51,918 bases of DNA, from positions 1 to 51,918 of the forward strand of contig DCJC01000011.1 in NCBI GenBank assembly GCA_002317355.1, written 5' to 3'. The DNA is from Prevotellaceae bacterium UBA1710 (lineage in GTDB: Bacteria; Bacteroidota; Bacteroidia; Bacteroidales; Bacteroidaceae). Positions 33,907-41,997 of this stretch are shown here, piece after piece; within the stretch, counting starts at the first letter, position 1; each line of letters starts with the position of its first letter. A program made the translations under genes and the position numbers. Below the pieces are notes generated by a model. That model saw only the letters and a program-made list of their open reading frames with translations, had not been told where the DNA came from and did not search any database.

Positions 33907-35241
33907 ATGAGTATTAATATTAATGAACTGACAAACAGTAGGGACACCGTAAACAGGTGGATGGAGCGTTTCGGAGTACGTTTCGGAGTTTATAAGCACG
34001 GAGTATTCAACGAACAACTCTTCCCATTCGATTCTGTGCCAAGAATTATCAAGCATAGCGACTGGGAATACCTCGAAAGCGGTCTCAAACAGCGTGTTAC
34101 GGCACTCAACATGTTCCTATGGGACATCTACCATGATAAAAACATTATTAAGGATGGTGTCGTGCCAGAGGAATTTGTGTATTCGTCAAAAGGCTATATG
34201 CCTGAGTGTGAAGGCATAAGTCCGCAGGGTAAGATTTATTCGCACATCTCTGGTATCGACCTTGTTGAGGGTAAGGATGATAAATGGTACGTTCTTGAGG
34301 ATAACCTCCGTATCCCTTCAGGTGCAAGTTATCCGATGATAGCGCGTAACGTGAGCCGTAAGGTGTCACCTTCTACATTCGCCTCAAATGCCATAGCCGA
34401 CAACCGCGACTATGCAAATCTTCTTCGCGATATGATGGACGACATGAACGATAACCGTGGTATTGCCGTCATCTATACTCCAGGCCGCTATAACTCAGCC
34501 TTCTTCGAGCATTCATATCTCGCAGAGAAGACAGGTGCTACACTCGCTTATCCTGGTGACTTGTTCGTGGAGAACGATGTGGTGTATTACGCTGGTATGT
34601 TCCACGAGAAGACACGCGTAGGCTGTATCTATCGCAGAATCAGCGATGAATACATGGATCCTATGGTGTTCGAGTCATCTTCTCTCCTCGGTATTCCGAA
34701 TATCATGCAGGCTTATAAGGCTGGTAACGTGGCTCTGATCAATGGTATCGGAAATGGTGTTGCTGACGATAAGGGCATCTACTACTTTGTGCCTAAGATG
34801 GTGAAGTACTACCTTGGCGAAGAGAGTATTCTGCAGAACGCACCTACCTATCTGCCATATTTCAAGGAGGACTACGACTACGTCATTGCCAACATCGACA
34901 AGCTCGTTATCAAGGATGTGAGTGAGGCTGGCGGCTACGGCGTAGTGTTCGGTAGCGAACTCTCTCCAGAGAAGCTCGAGGAACTCAAGCAACTCGTGAT
35001 AAAGGAACCACGCCGCTGGATTGCTCAGGAGGTAGTAGAGTTCAAGGATCTTGAGATTATCGAAGGCGAGGAACTCGTATGGCGCAAAGCAGACCTCCGC
35101 GCATTCGTGGTGAGCAGCAGTAAGGATGTTCGTGTATGGCGAAGCGGCTTGACCCGTTTCTCACGCAATCCTGACAGCTATGTCGTAAACTCATCTCAGG
35201 GTGGTGGTTTCAAGGATACCTGGGTAGCATTGGAAGACTAA
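33907..35241 (+). CDS. Circularly permuted ATP-grasp protein (DUF404/DUF407 type)
   Basis: A 444-aa member of the circularly permuted ATP-grasp family. The segment DKWYVLEDNLRIPSGASYPMI, the GxYNSAFFEH motif (TPGRYNSAFFEHSYLAEKTG), the VGCIYRRISDEYMDP stretch, IKDVSEAGGYGVVFGSEL and WIAQEVVEF are typical of the CP_ATPgrasp_2 fold. Such enzymes use ATP to join a carboxylate to an amine. With the alpha-E and transglutaminase-like genes that follow, it forms a gene set that published comparative-genomic work on amidoligases proposed to make a peptide-like product or modification; none has a known product as far as I know. The start follows the promoter at 33804. Confidence 0.88.
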   Translation: MSININELTNSRDTVNRWMERFGVRFGVYKHGVFNEQLFPFDSVPRIIKHSDWEYLESGLKQRVTALNMFLWDIYHDKNIIKDGVVPEEFVYSSKGYMPECEGISPQGKIYSHISGIDLVEGKDDKWYVLEDNLRIPSGASYPMIARNVSRKVSPSTFASNAIADNRDYANLLRDMMDDMNDNRGIAVIYTPGRYNSAFFEHSYLAEKTGATLAYPGDLFVENDVVYYAGMFHEKTRVGCIYRRISDEYMDPMVFESSSLLGIPNIMQAYKAGNVALINGIGNGVADDKGIYYFVPKMVKYYLGEESILQNAPTYLPYFKEDYDYVIANIDKLVIKDVSEAGGYGVVFGSELSPEKLEELKQLVIKEPRRWIAQEVVEFKDLEIIEGEELVWRKADLRAFVVSSSKDVRVWRSGLTRFSRNPDSYVVNSSQGGGFKDTWVALED

Positions 35242-35242
35242 A

Positions 35243-35355
35243 ATCATGTACAATTTACCATTATCATTGGGACATTTAGCATTTTGCTAACGCCCGAATG
35301 GTGACAAAATGAAAAGAATGCAAGAATGATAATGGTACATTGTAAATGGTAAATA
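35243..35355. repeat. 7-bp periodic inverted element, copy D
   Basis: 35251-35337 matches copy C (33333-33419) at 85 of 87 positions in the same orientation. It lies between the ATP-grasp gene and the alpha-E gene, within what should be one operon, so the message would carry this hairpin. Confidence 0.8.
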
Positions 35356-35380
35356 GTAAATAACAAACACAAATACAATT

Positions 35381-36079
35381 ATGGTTAAGAGTTTTATAAT
35401 ATCAGCAAGCAAGGCAAATCAGTTATATTGGCTCGGAAGATATCAGGAGCGCGTTTATATGACACTACATCAGTTCCGTAAGTGTTATGACCAGATGATA
35501 GACGGAAAACCGGAAGACTATCAGGCATTCTGGGATAAGCTCGATGTAGCCAACTGCTATTCTTCTAACGAGGACTTCACACTCGGTATGCTCTATGATG
35601 AGAATAACCCATCGAGCATTCTCTCTGCACTCAACCGTGCAATGGACAATGCCATACTCCTTCGTGAGGATATCTTCACAGAGACCCTCTCATACATAGA
35701 GTTGAGTATCTCTCTCATGAAGAAATGCAAGTTGGAGAACAAGGTGGACATCACTCTTCTTCAGTACATTACAGACTGGTCGCTTGCTTTCTGGGGATCT
35801 GCCGAACAGCGTATCTACAACTCACGCATCCTTGCCATCATGATGATAGGCCGACACGTGGAGTATCTCGATATGATGATGCGCTACAACTACGACTTCA
35901 AGCGTATCTCCCTCGGCTATAAGATGCTGAAGAAATACCTCAAGGAACTTCCTGCATCTGTAGATAGCAATATCGCAAGCCAGCTCGACGCCCTCCTTAC
36001 CGAAGAGGCATTCGACCTCTCAAACGATGAGTATAAGCAGAAACTCATCAAGTATATTAACCAAATGATGAGAATATGA
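35381..36079 (+). CDS. Alpha-E domain protein (DUF403)
   Basis: A 232-aa all-helical protein of the alpha-E family. The N-terminal signature SASKANQLYWLGRYQERVY and later SWGSAEQRIYNS-like LAFWGSAEQRIYNSRILAIM and GRHVEYLDMMMRYNY fit the family. It is shorter than the roughly 310 aa I expect of proteobacterial members. No enzymatic activity is known; the Glu/Arg-rich helices suggest a partner for the ATP-grasp protein. The stop codon overlaps the next gene's ATG by four bases (ATGA), so translation is coupled to the transglutaminase-like gene. Confidence 0.87.
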   Translation: MVKSFIISASKANQLYWLGRYQERVYMTLHQFRKCYDQMIDGKPEDYQAFWDKLDVANCYSSNEDFTLGMLYDENNPSSILSALNRAMDNAILLREDIFTETLSYIELSISLMKKCKLENKVDITLLQYITDWSLAFWGSAEQRIYNSRILAIMMIGRHVEYLDMMMRYNYDFKRISLGYKMLKKYLKELPASVDSNIASQLDALLTEEAFDLSNDEYKQKLIKYINQMMRI

Positions 36080-36867
36080 GAAGATACCTGTACTGTTACA
36101 ATACCATTGTCTCATTCTCTGAGCCAATAGGCAACCATGAGTTCCTTATTCGTTGCTTGCCTGTATTAGGTGAGTATATGAGCGTAGAAGAGGAGCATCT
36201 TGTTCTGCCTCCGGACTATTGGAAGCACCACGGTACAGATACTTTCAACAATCGTATAGTATATGGAGGCAATCGGGAACCGCACTCAGCCCTGGCTTAT
36301 GTCAGCACGGGTATCATCTCGATGCATCCGTATAGGATAAATAATGACTCCTTGCCTTTTTCCATCTGGCTTCAGCCAACACATCTGACTACAATCATCT
36401 CCTCCTTCTCGTTTCCCCCAAGTCTGTTGGATGACACGAAGTTGGCAGAAATGAGCCTGATGGAGAAGGCAGAGTCTATTATGCATAATGTAAATTCGTA
36501 CCTGTCGTACGTGCCGTTCTCTACCGATGTGGAGACTACCGCCCAGGAGGTGGTGGAATCAAGGCAGGGAGTATGCCAGGACTTCTCGCACCTCATGATA
36601 GCCATCTGCAGGATACAGGGCATTCCTGCAAGATATGCGTGCGGATTCGTAGAAGGAACAGGGGAAACCCATGCGTGGGTGGAGGTGTATGATGCCCATC
36701 AGAACTGCTGGGTTGGTTTCGATCCTACTCACGACATCCGAATTGAATACGGATACGTGAAACTCGCCCACGGCAGGGATGCAGCCGATTGTCCGGTATC
36801 ACGCGGACAATACAACGGCTTCACAAATCAGCAAACTCAAATAAACGTAATATTAAAAGAAGTTTAG
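36076..36867 (+). CDS. Transglutaminase-like cysteine protease-fold protein
   Basis: A 263-aa protein with an N-terminal beta domain of the bacterial transglutaminase-like type (about 1-110, YNTIVSFSEPIGNHEFLIRC) and a papain-like catalytic core. The triad is visible: Cys167 in GVCQDFSH, His199 in ETHAWVEVY and Asp216 in FDPTHD. The fold can cut or transfer amide bonds, so it may process or transfer the product of the ATP-grasp enzyme. No signal peptide, so cytoplasmic. It is coupled to the alpha-E gene upstream and followed after nine bases by the first AstE-like gene. Confidence 0.9.
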   Translation: MRRYLYCYNTIVSFSEPIGNHEFLIRCLPVLGEYMSVEEEHLVLPPDYWKHHGTDTFNNRIVYGGNREPHSALAYVSTGIISMHPYRINNDSLPFSIWLQPTHLTTIISSFSFPPSLLDDTKLAEMSLMEKAESIMHNVNSYLSYVPFSTDVETTAQEVVESRQGVCQDFSHLMIAICRIQGIPARYACGFVEGTGETHAWVEVYDAHQNCWVGFDPTHDIRIEYGYVKLAHGRDAADCPVSRGQYNGFTNQQTQINVILKEV

Positions 36868-36876
36868 ATTGAAAAA

Positions 36877-37812
36877 ATGATAAAGACTATCATTTCATCA
36901 GAACTGCCTATTGACGAGCAGTTCCGAATTCAGAAGAATGTTCTAAGTAATGGCAACGGCACAAAGCGTGTCTGCATAGTCACAGGTACCCACGGAGATG
37001 AGCTCGAGGGACAGATGGTGTGCTACGAAATTGCACGCATTATTCAGGATAACATCACTCTGCTTGATGGCACAGTAGAAATCTATCCCGCTCTCAATCC
37101 GCTGGGTATCGATACTATTCAGCGAGGCATTCCTAACTTCGACCTCGACATGAACCGTATCTTCCCTGGTATCAAGCACGGTACTCTTGCAGAACAGGCT
37201 GCTTATCAGATCGTTGAGGATCTGAAGGGCGCTGACCTCGTTCTCGATATCCACTCAAGTAACCTTTACCTGCGTGAGACTCCTCAGGTGCGTATCAATG
37301 TCAACGATGAGGATTCTCTCGTACCTATGGCTCGCAACCTCGGCATCGACTTTATCTGGGTTCATGATGCTGCTACCGTACTTGAGGCTACATTGGCACA
37401 TTCACTCAACTCTACTGGCACTCCTTGTCTCGTGGCGGAGATGGGTGTGGGAGAGCGCATCAACCGCGATATGTGTGAGCGTCTCGTTACAGGCGTATTC
37501 AACCTCATGAAGGAAATGGGTATGTGGAGTGGCGATGTTGATACCTCCCAGCTCAAGAAGTTCCCATTCGTATGTAAGGGTGATAGCGTAGAGTTCCTCA
37601 ACGCAGAGGCAAGCGGTATCTTCCTCACGGAGATGCGTAGTGGCAATATGGTTCAGGAAGGTGAGCTCATCGGTCAGATTGTATCACCTCTCGAGGGTAA
37701 AGTCCTGAGCAATGTGGTATCTCCTTGCCACGGATTCCTCTTCACCGTACGCGCTTACCCTATCGTTTACGAAGGATCTCTCATGGCACGAATCTTTAAG
37801 ATTTATGAGTGA
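36877..37812 (+). CDS. AstE/AspA-family zinc carboxypeptidase-like deacylase
   Basis: A 311-aa member of the succinylglutamate desuccinylase/aspartoacylase family (M14 fold). Zinc ligands are intact: His39 and Glu42 in GTHGDELEG and His126 in DIHSSN. The substrate-binding DMNRIFPG motif is present, and Glu188 in LVAEMG is the likely catalytic acid. The C-terminal third is a beta-barrel domain that looks biotinyl-like (GELIGQIVSPLEGKVLSNV). It should cleave an amide bond with a free carboxylate next to it. As fourth gene of the ATP-grasp operon it may remove or trim the product. Confidence 0.88.
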   Translation: MIKTIISSELPIDEQFRIQKNVLSNGNGTKRVCIVTGTHGDELEGQMVCYEIARIIQDNITLLDGTVEIYPALNPLGIDTIQRGIPNFDLDMNRIFPGIKHGTLAEQAAYQIVEDLKGADLVLDIHSSNLYLRETPQVRINVNDEDSLVPMARNLGIDFIWVHDAATVLEATLAHSLNSTGTPCLVAEMGVGERINRDMCERLVTGVFNLMKEMGMWSGDVDTSQLKKFPFVCKGDSVEFLNAEASGIFLTEMRSGNMVQEGELIGQIVSPLEGKVLSNVVSPCHGFLFTVRAYPIVYEGSLMARIFKIYE

Positions 37813-37866
37813 GAAAGGGTAAAAAAGAGTAATGTGTAAAGTGTAAAGAGTAATGTAAATAGTATA

Positions 37867-38796
37867 ATGGAAAAAGTAACACTATATAAGATGTCATCAC
37901 CATATCGTGGTGAGTTCCGTATCAACGGCTATTGGTTTGGTGAGGGAGAGAAGACGGTTGCCATCGTAGGTGCAATGCGAGGCGACGAAATCCAGCAGCA
38001 GTACATCTGCGCAAAACTTGTTCAGCGCCTTACGGAGATTGAGGCTAATGGTGGTATCATCAAGGGAAAGCGTATCCTCGTCATCCCTTCCTGTAACCCA
38101 TTCTCTATGAATGTCAGCAGACGTTTCTGGACGATGGACAATACCGATATCAACCGTATGTTCCCTGGCTATGACAAGGGTGAGACAACCCAGCGTATCG
38201 CTGCTGCCATCTTCAAGAGTCTTGAAGGCTTCGAGTATGGTCTGCAGATGGCAAGTTTCTATATCCCAGGCGATTTCGTGCCTCATGTGCGTATGCTCAA
38301 GACTGGTTATGAGTCTATCGACGATGCACGTCTCTTCGGATTACCTTTTGTCACAACACGCGTACCTCTGCCTTTCGACACAACCCTTCTCAACTACAAC
38401 TGGCAGATATGGAACACCAAGGCGTTCAGCGTCTATGCAGGTCAGACAAACTATGTAGAGAATGCCACTTCCGACCAAACTATCGACGCAATCCTCCGCT
38501 TCCTCAATAAGATTGGAGTAAGCGACTATAAGGTACGAAGCGTTGGTTACGACAGCATCGTGATGGAGGAAGAGGACCTTATCAACATGCGTGCCCATCG
38601 TGCAGGAATCTTCTATCGTGTGGTAGGTGCTGGTCAGAACGTGCATAAGGATGATGTCCTTGCCCGTATCCTTGATCCAAACGACTGTTCCGTACTCGAA
38701 GAGATAAAGGCTCCTGATTCAGGTGTGGTATTCTTCGCACACAACCGCCCACTCGTACTCGAGCATAATGTAATCTATAGAATCGAGAGACTCTGA
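37867..38796 (+). CDS. AstE/AspA-family paralogue lacking two zinc histidines
   Basis: A 309-aa paralogue of the preceding protein. The fold markers are kept (DNTDINRMFPG, NPFSMN, the C-terminal barrel with VLARILDPNDCSVLEEIKAPDSG). However, the GTHGDE zinc motif reads GAMRGDE (Arg38 in place of His), and the DIHSSN motif aligns with LQMASF, without a histidine. Glu41 remains. The protein probably binds no zinc in the usual way and may be a regulatory or substrate-binding partner of the active paralogue, or use other chemistry. A 54-base spacer with 7-bp repeats (GTAA at 37829, 37836, 37843, 37850) separates them. Confidence 0.82.
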   Translation: MEKVTLYKMSSPYRGEFRINGYWFGEGEKTVAIVGAMRGDEIQQQYICAKLVQRLTEIEANGGIIKGKRILVIPSCNPFSMNVSRRFWTMDNTDINRMFPGYDKGETTQRIAAAIFKSLEGFEYGLQMASFYIPGDFVPHVRMLKTGYESIDDARLFGLPFVTTRVPLPFDTTLLNYNWQIWNTKAFSVYAGQTNYVENATSDQTIDAILRFLNKIGVSDYKVRSVGYDSIVMEEEDLINMRAHRAGIFYRVVGAGQNVHKDDVLARILDPNDCSVLEEIKAPDSGVVFFAHNRPLVLEHNVIYRIERL

Positions 38797-38847
38797 TTTT
38801 TGTCTGAAAAGGTAAGTGATTATTTCACCATCACTTAAACAAAAAAA

Positions 38848-38900
38848 TGTGGGAACCAATGTCAATTCCATAAAAATACGGATCGACATTGGTTCCCACA
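38848..38900. terminator. Bidirectional terminator between the AstE operon and DASS gene
   Basis: A perfect 16-bp stem (38848-38863 with 38885-38900, TGTGGGAACCAATGTC) with an AT-rich loop. It is flanked by A7 on the left (a T-run for the minus strand) and by a weaker T-rich tail on the right. A smaller 7-bp hairpin (AAGTGAT/ATCACTT) lies just upstream at 38814-38836. Confidence 0.85.
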
Positions 38901-38960
38901 AAATATTTTCATTCTAGGGCAAATCACGCAGGAGGATGATTGCCATGTAATAACGATGAA

Positions 38961-40466
38961 TTAGAACAATCCAGCCTTACCAACGATGATAAGTATCACA
39001 TAGCCAAGGACAAGTCCGAGTAAGCCCATAATGATGCCGACCTTCATCATCTCCTTCTGCTCAATGAGACCAGTAGAGTGAGCGAGGGCATTTGGAGGTG
39101 TAGAGATAGGCAGGAGCATGGCGAGTGATGAGCCAAGAGCTACACCGATGAGCAATGTACTGACACCTCCGAGTGGTGCGAGATTGTCAGCAGCGGAGAT
39201 ACCTGCAAGGGCAAGGATAGGGATGAGCAGATTGGCTGTTGCCGTGTGGCTGATGAAGTTTGCCATGGCATAGCAGAGGAGTCCGCTACCGAGAATCATA
39301 AGGATTGGTGGCCATGTGTTGAATGGTATGGTTGCAATGAGGTGCTTTGCAAGTCCAGTGTCCTGTAGTGCAACACCGAGAGCGAAACCACCTGCTACCA
39401 TCCATAGTACCGACCAGTTGATTTCCTCAAGATCCTTACGTGTGAGAATACCACATGTAGAGAACACACCTACAGGAAGCATCGCTACTACGTTGGAGTT
39501 GACACCCGTTATGCTGTCGGTTGTCCAGAGAAGTATGGTGATGGCAAAAGTGACGTAAACGATGACGCTCTTCCAGTCAGACTTTGTCTCGCCCTCAATC
39601 TTCAGTTCGATATTCTTCTGAGTGAATGGGAAGAGTGTGCGCAGTACGAACCATGCGAGTACGAGGAGAAGCAAAGCGAATGGCACCATTACCATCATCC
39701 ACTTTCCGAAACCGATGCCGAGGTTCATGCCTGCAGGGTCGTTGAGGAAACTGATGGCAATGGCATTTGGAGGAGTGCCGATAGGTGTTCCGATGCCACC
39801 TACGTTTGCTCCGACAGGAATAGCCATGGCGAGTGCCACCTTACCCTTGCCATTGGCAGGGAGACTCTTGAGAACTGGTGCAAGGAAGGCAAGCATCATG
39901 GCAGCGGTAGCTGTGTTGGAAAGGAACATGGAGAAGATGCCTGTCACAAGTAGGAAACCGAGCAGCACATTCTCCGACTTGGTACCGAATGGCTTGAGCA
40001 GCATCTTGGCAAGTTTGACATCGAGACCACTCTTTGTTGCTGCGATAGCGAGTACGAAACCGCCGATGAAGAGCATGATGACAGGATGAGCAAAGCATGC
40101 CATGATATCCTTGTAGGAAATCAACTTGCCGAGTTGCGCCTCATCCATATTTACAAGCCACGACAGGGCACTATCGCTACAGGTAAATAGCAATATCACA
40201 ACGATGAGGACGGATGTTGTCCATGAAGGGATAGGTTCGAGAACCCACATGAGAGTGGCGAAGCAGAATGTGGCGATGACACGCTGTTCAACTACGGTGA
40301 GTCCGTCAATGCCAAAGCTGGCTGTTGGCATAAGACTAATTGTCAGACTTATCAGCAAGGCGATTATCAGCTTGATGATTCGCTGGAGTGACTGACTATC
40401 CTTTCGGATTTTCTTAGCTTTCTGGTACTCTTCTATAAGATGACCACCATTGAATTTCTTAAACAT
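38961..40466 (-). CDS. DASS (SLC13-type) anion/dicarboxylate transporter
   Basis: A 501-aa membrane protein with about 11-12 helices. The two family signatures are present: GGIGTPIGTPPNAIAISF (first half) and LLPISTPPNALAHSTG (second half), the paired loops that bind sodium and the substrate carboxylate in VcINDY. Relatives carry succinate and other C4 dicarboxylates, citrate or sulfate; which applies here cannot be read, though the TPPNA motifs suit dicarboxylates. Its messenger starts about 370 bases upstream and contains a cobalamin riboswitch, so expression should fall when B12 is plentiful. That suggests a role in succinate handling. Confidence 0.9.
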   Translation of the reverse strand: MFKKFNGGHLIEEYQKAKKIRKDSQSLQRIIKLIIALLISLTISLMPTASFGIDGLTVVEQRVIATFCFATLMWVLEPIPSWTTSVLIVVILLFTCSDSALSWLVNMDEAQLGKLISYKDIMACFAHPVIMLFIGGFVLAIAATKSGLDVKLAKMLLKPFGTKSENVLLGFLLVTGIFSMFLSNTATAAMMLAFLAPVLKSLPANGKGKVALAMAIPVGANVGGIGTPIGTPPNAIAISFLNDPAGMNLGIGFGKWMMVMVPFALLLLVLAWFVLRTLFPFTQKNIELKIEGETKSDWKSVIVYVTFAITILLWTTDSITGVNSNVVAMLPVGVFSTCGILTRKDLEEINWSVLWMVAGGFALGVALQDTGLAKHLIATIPFNTWPPILMILGSGLLCYAMANFISHTATANLLIPILALAGISAADNLAPLGGVSTLLIGVALGSSLAMLLPISTPPNALAHSTGLIEQKEMMKVGIIMGLLGLVLGYVILIIVGKAGLF

Positions 40467-40639
40467 TTGTTTGCTTTATTATTTTTTATTTTGATATATT
40501 TTTGTTCGTAAATGCGACCTTCGCTTAGGCACAAAACATCTCTATGTCACCCGCGTGTGGTAACATGAAAGGCTTCTTGGTTTTTGCCGTTATTTTATTA
40601 CGTCATCGCCCATAATCCCGTAGGCGACGATGAGTTGCA

Positions 40640-40822
40640 AGTGGCAGGTCTTCTGACTTAGTCTTCATCGACAACCGGTCTTCCCGGATATTATCAACGC
40701 AAGGTCTTTACTGCGTTGAAACCAGTGGCCATTGTTGGTCGTCTCAAAAAAAGAATCACAGCATCGGGTAATGTCGTAGAATCTCACTACGTTCCCATCT
40801 TAGCTCCAAGCCTACCTTGTAG
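40640..40822 (-). promoter_or_regulatory. Cobalamin (AdoCbl) riboswitch
   Basis: On the minus strand all core elements occur in order: GGGAA, GTGAGATTC, ACCCG..GCTGTGA, then GGCCACTGG, GGGAAGACCGG, and the B12 box AGTCAGAAGACCTGCC at the 3' end. The P1 stem pairs GGTAGG (40811-40816) with CCTGCC (40643-40648). A further hairpin at 40603-40630 could act as P13 for the kissing loop. There is no U-run terminator before the gene, so control may act on translation. The gene controlled is the DASS transporter, whose ATG is 174 bases further on. Confidence 0.94.
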
Positions 40823-40843
40823 GAAGAGAACCAAATGCGGGTG

Positions 40844-40875
40844 CAAATTTACTGTATTTTTTCAAATCACACAAG
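40844..40875 (-). promoter_or_regulatory. Promoter of the riboswitch and DASS gene
   Basis: Minus strand CTTG (40872-40875), 20-base spacer, TAAATTTG (40844-40851). Start near 40838, about 20 bases before the riboswitch P1 stem. Confidence 0.65.
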
Positions 40876-40971
40876 AAAAAAAAGAACAAAAATGTCCTTG
40901 TTATCGCTAACTCTAATAGCTGCTATCTGAATTTTTGTGATATCTCTTTTCCATAATTTGAAATTAATTAT

Positions 40972-40979
40972 TACTTTTG
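40972..40979 (+). promoter_or_regulatory. -7 box of the LysR gene
   Basis: TACTTTTG, with start near 40985 and a leader of about 35 bases. The -33 box is not clear. Confidence 0.55.
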
Positions 40980-41018
40980 CACCCAGATTTAAAACAACGA
41001 CATAAAGCAGACAGTGGT

Positions 41019-41927
41019 ATGGAACTTAGACAACTAAAGTATTTTCAGAAGGTAGCCGAGCTTCAGAATTTCTCTGAGGCATCACGTTTTTTGAATATCA
41101 CGCAAAGCACTCTCTCACAGCAGATAAAGAAACTTGAGGAGGAACTTAATGTCACCCTCCTGATTCGTGACTCGCACCATGTGCAGCTGACTGACATAGG
41201 TGAGGCGATACTTCCTGCCATCAATCGCACCCTACGCGATGCGAATGCCTGCAAGGAGATAATCAACGATGTGCAGGAACTCAACACGGGTACGCTCACC
41301 ATTGGCGCTACGCAGAGTTTCACCTCGCTGCTGAAGGAGACGATTGTCGATTTCATGAAACTATATCCGAGCATCAAGCTTACCATCCATTGTCAGGCTA
41401 TGGAACAGCTTATGCAGATGCTTGATAAAGAGGAGATTGACATCGCCATATCATACCGTCCGAAGACTCCTCTTTTCGACACGATAGAATCACGCACTCT
41501 TTTCTCCAGCCAGCTCTGCGTGGTGGTATCAGAAACGCATCCTCTGGCATTCAGGGACTTTATCCGTCTCAGCGAACTTGAGCAATACAGCCTTGCACTT
41601 CCTACAAAAGGTACGCAGGCGCGCAATACATTCGACAGCATCACCAAGAACATGGAACTGCGCCTGAATGTCGGTGTTGAGGTAAGTGCCATACACATGC
41701 TTCTCGACCTTGTGCGCGGCACACGCTTCGTCACCGTACTATCAAGGGCTACGTTGCTCCAGTATCATGGTCTGAAGGCAATCCCTATCAAGCATCCTGG
41801 ATGCGAGATGGAGGGCTCATACCATATAAGAAAAGGAGCTTATCTCAAACGTGCCACCCGCCAGTTTCTGCAGATGTTGTCTGAGAAAAACTCCTTCAAC
41901 CTATCGTTGGAACATTTCCTTAATTAA
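41019..41927 (+). CDS. LysR-family transcriptional regulator
   Basis: A 302-aa LysR-type regulator. The N-terminal winged helix reads MELRQLKYFQKVAELQNFSEASRFLNITQ with the recognition helix STLSQQIKKLEEEL. The effector domain follows (GTLTIGATQSFTSLLKETI). The frame is open from 40977, but that lies inside the -7 box, so I start at the ATG at 41019. It is divergent from the DASS transporter, which often marks a regulator of the neighbouring gene, but the 550-base spacer holds the riboswitch. The effector is unknown; the domain is of the CynR/CysB-like general type. Confidence 0.92.
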   Translation: MELRQLKYFQKVAELQNFSEASRFLNITQSTLSQQIKKLEEELNVTLLIRDSHHVQLTDIGEAILPAINRTLRDANACKEIINDVQELNTGTLTIGATQSFTSLLKETIVDFMKLYPSIKLTIHCQAMEQLMQMLDKEEIDIAISYRPKTPLFDTIESRTLFSSQLCVVVSETHPLAFRDFIRLSELEQYSLALPTKGTQARNTFDSITKNMELRLNVGVEVSAIHMLLDLVRGTRFVTVLSRATLLQYHGLKAIPIKHPGCEMEGSYHIRKGAYLKRATRQFLQMLSEKNSFNLSLEHFLN

Positions 41928-41945
41928 CGGAAATTATCCATTATC

Positions 41946-41997
41946 AATTGTCAATTATCAATTATCAATTAGCCTGAATTACTCATAAATTCAGGCT
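41946..41997. repeat. 7-bp periodic element ending in a hairpin, likely bidirectional terminator
   Basis: AATT at 41946, 41953, 41960 and 41967 (exactly 7 apart), then the hairpin AGCCTGAATT / AATTCAGGCT (41971-41980 with 41988-41997). It lies between the convergent LysR and TrkA-C genes and overlaps the last codon of the latter. Confidence 0.75.

Noticed and set aside
33313..35355. CRISPR-like repeats
   Set aside because: Units are 7 bases, without regular spacers, and there are no cas genes.
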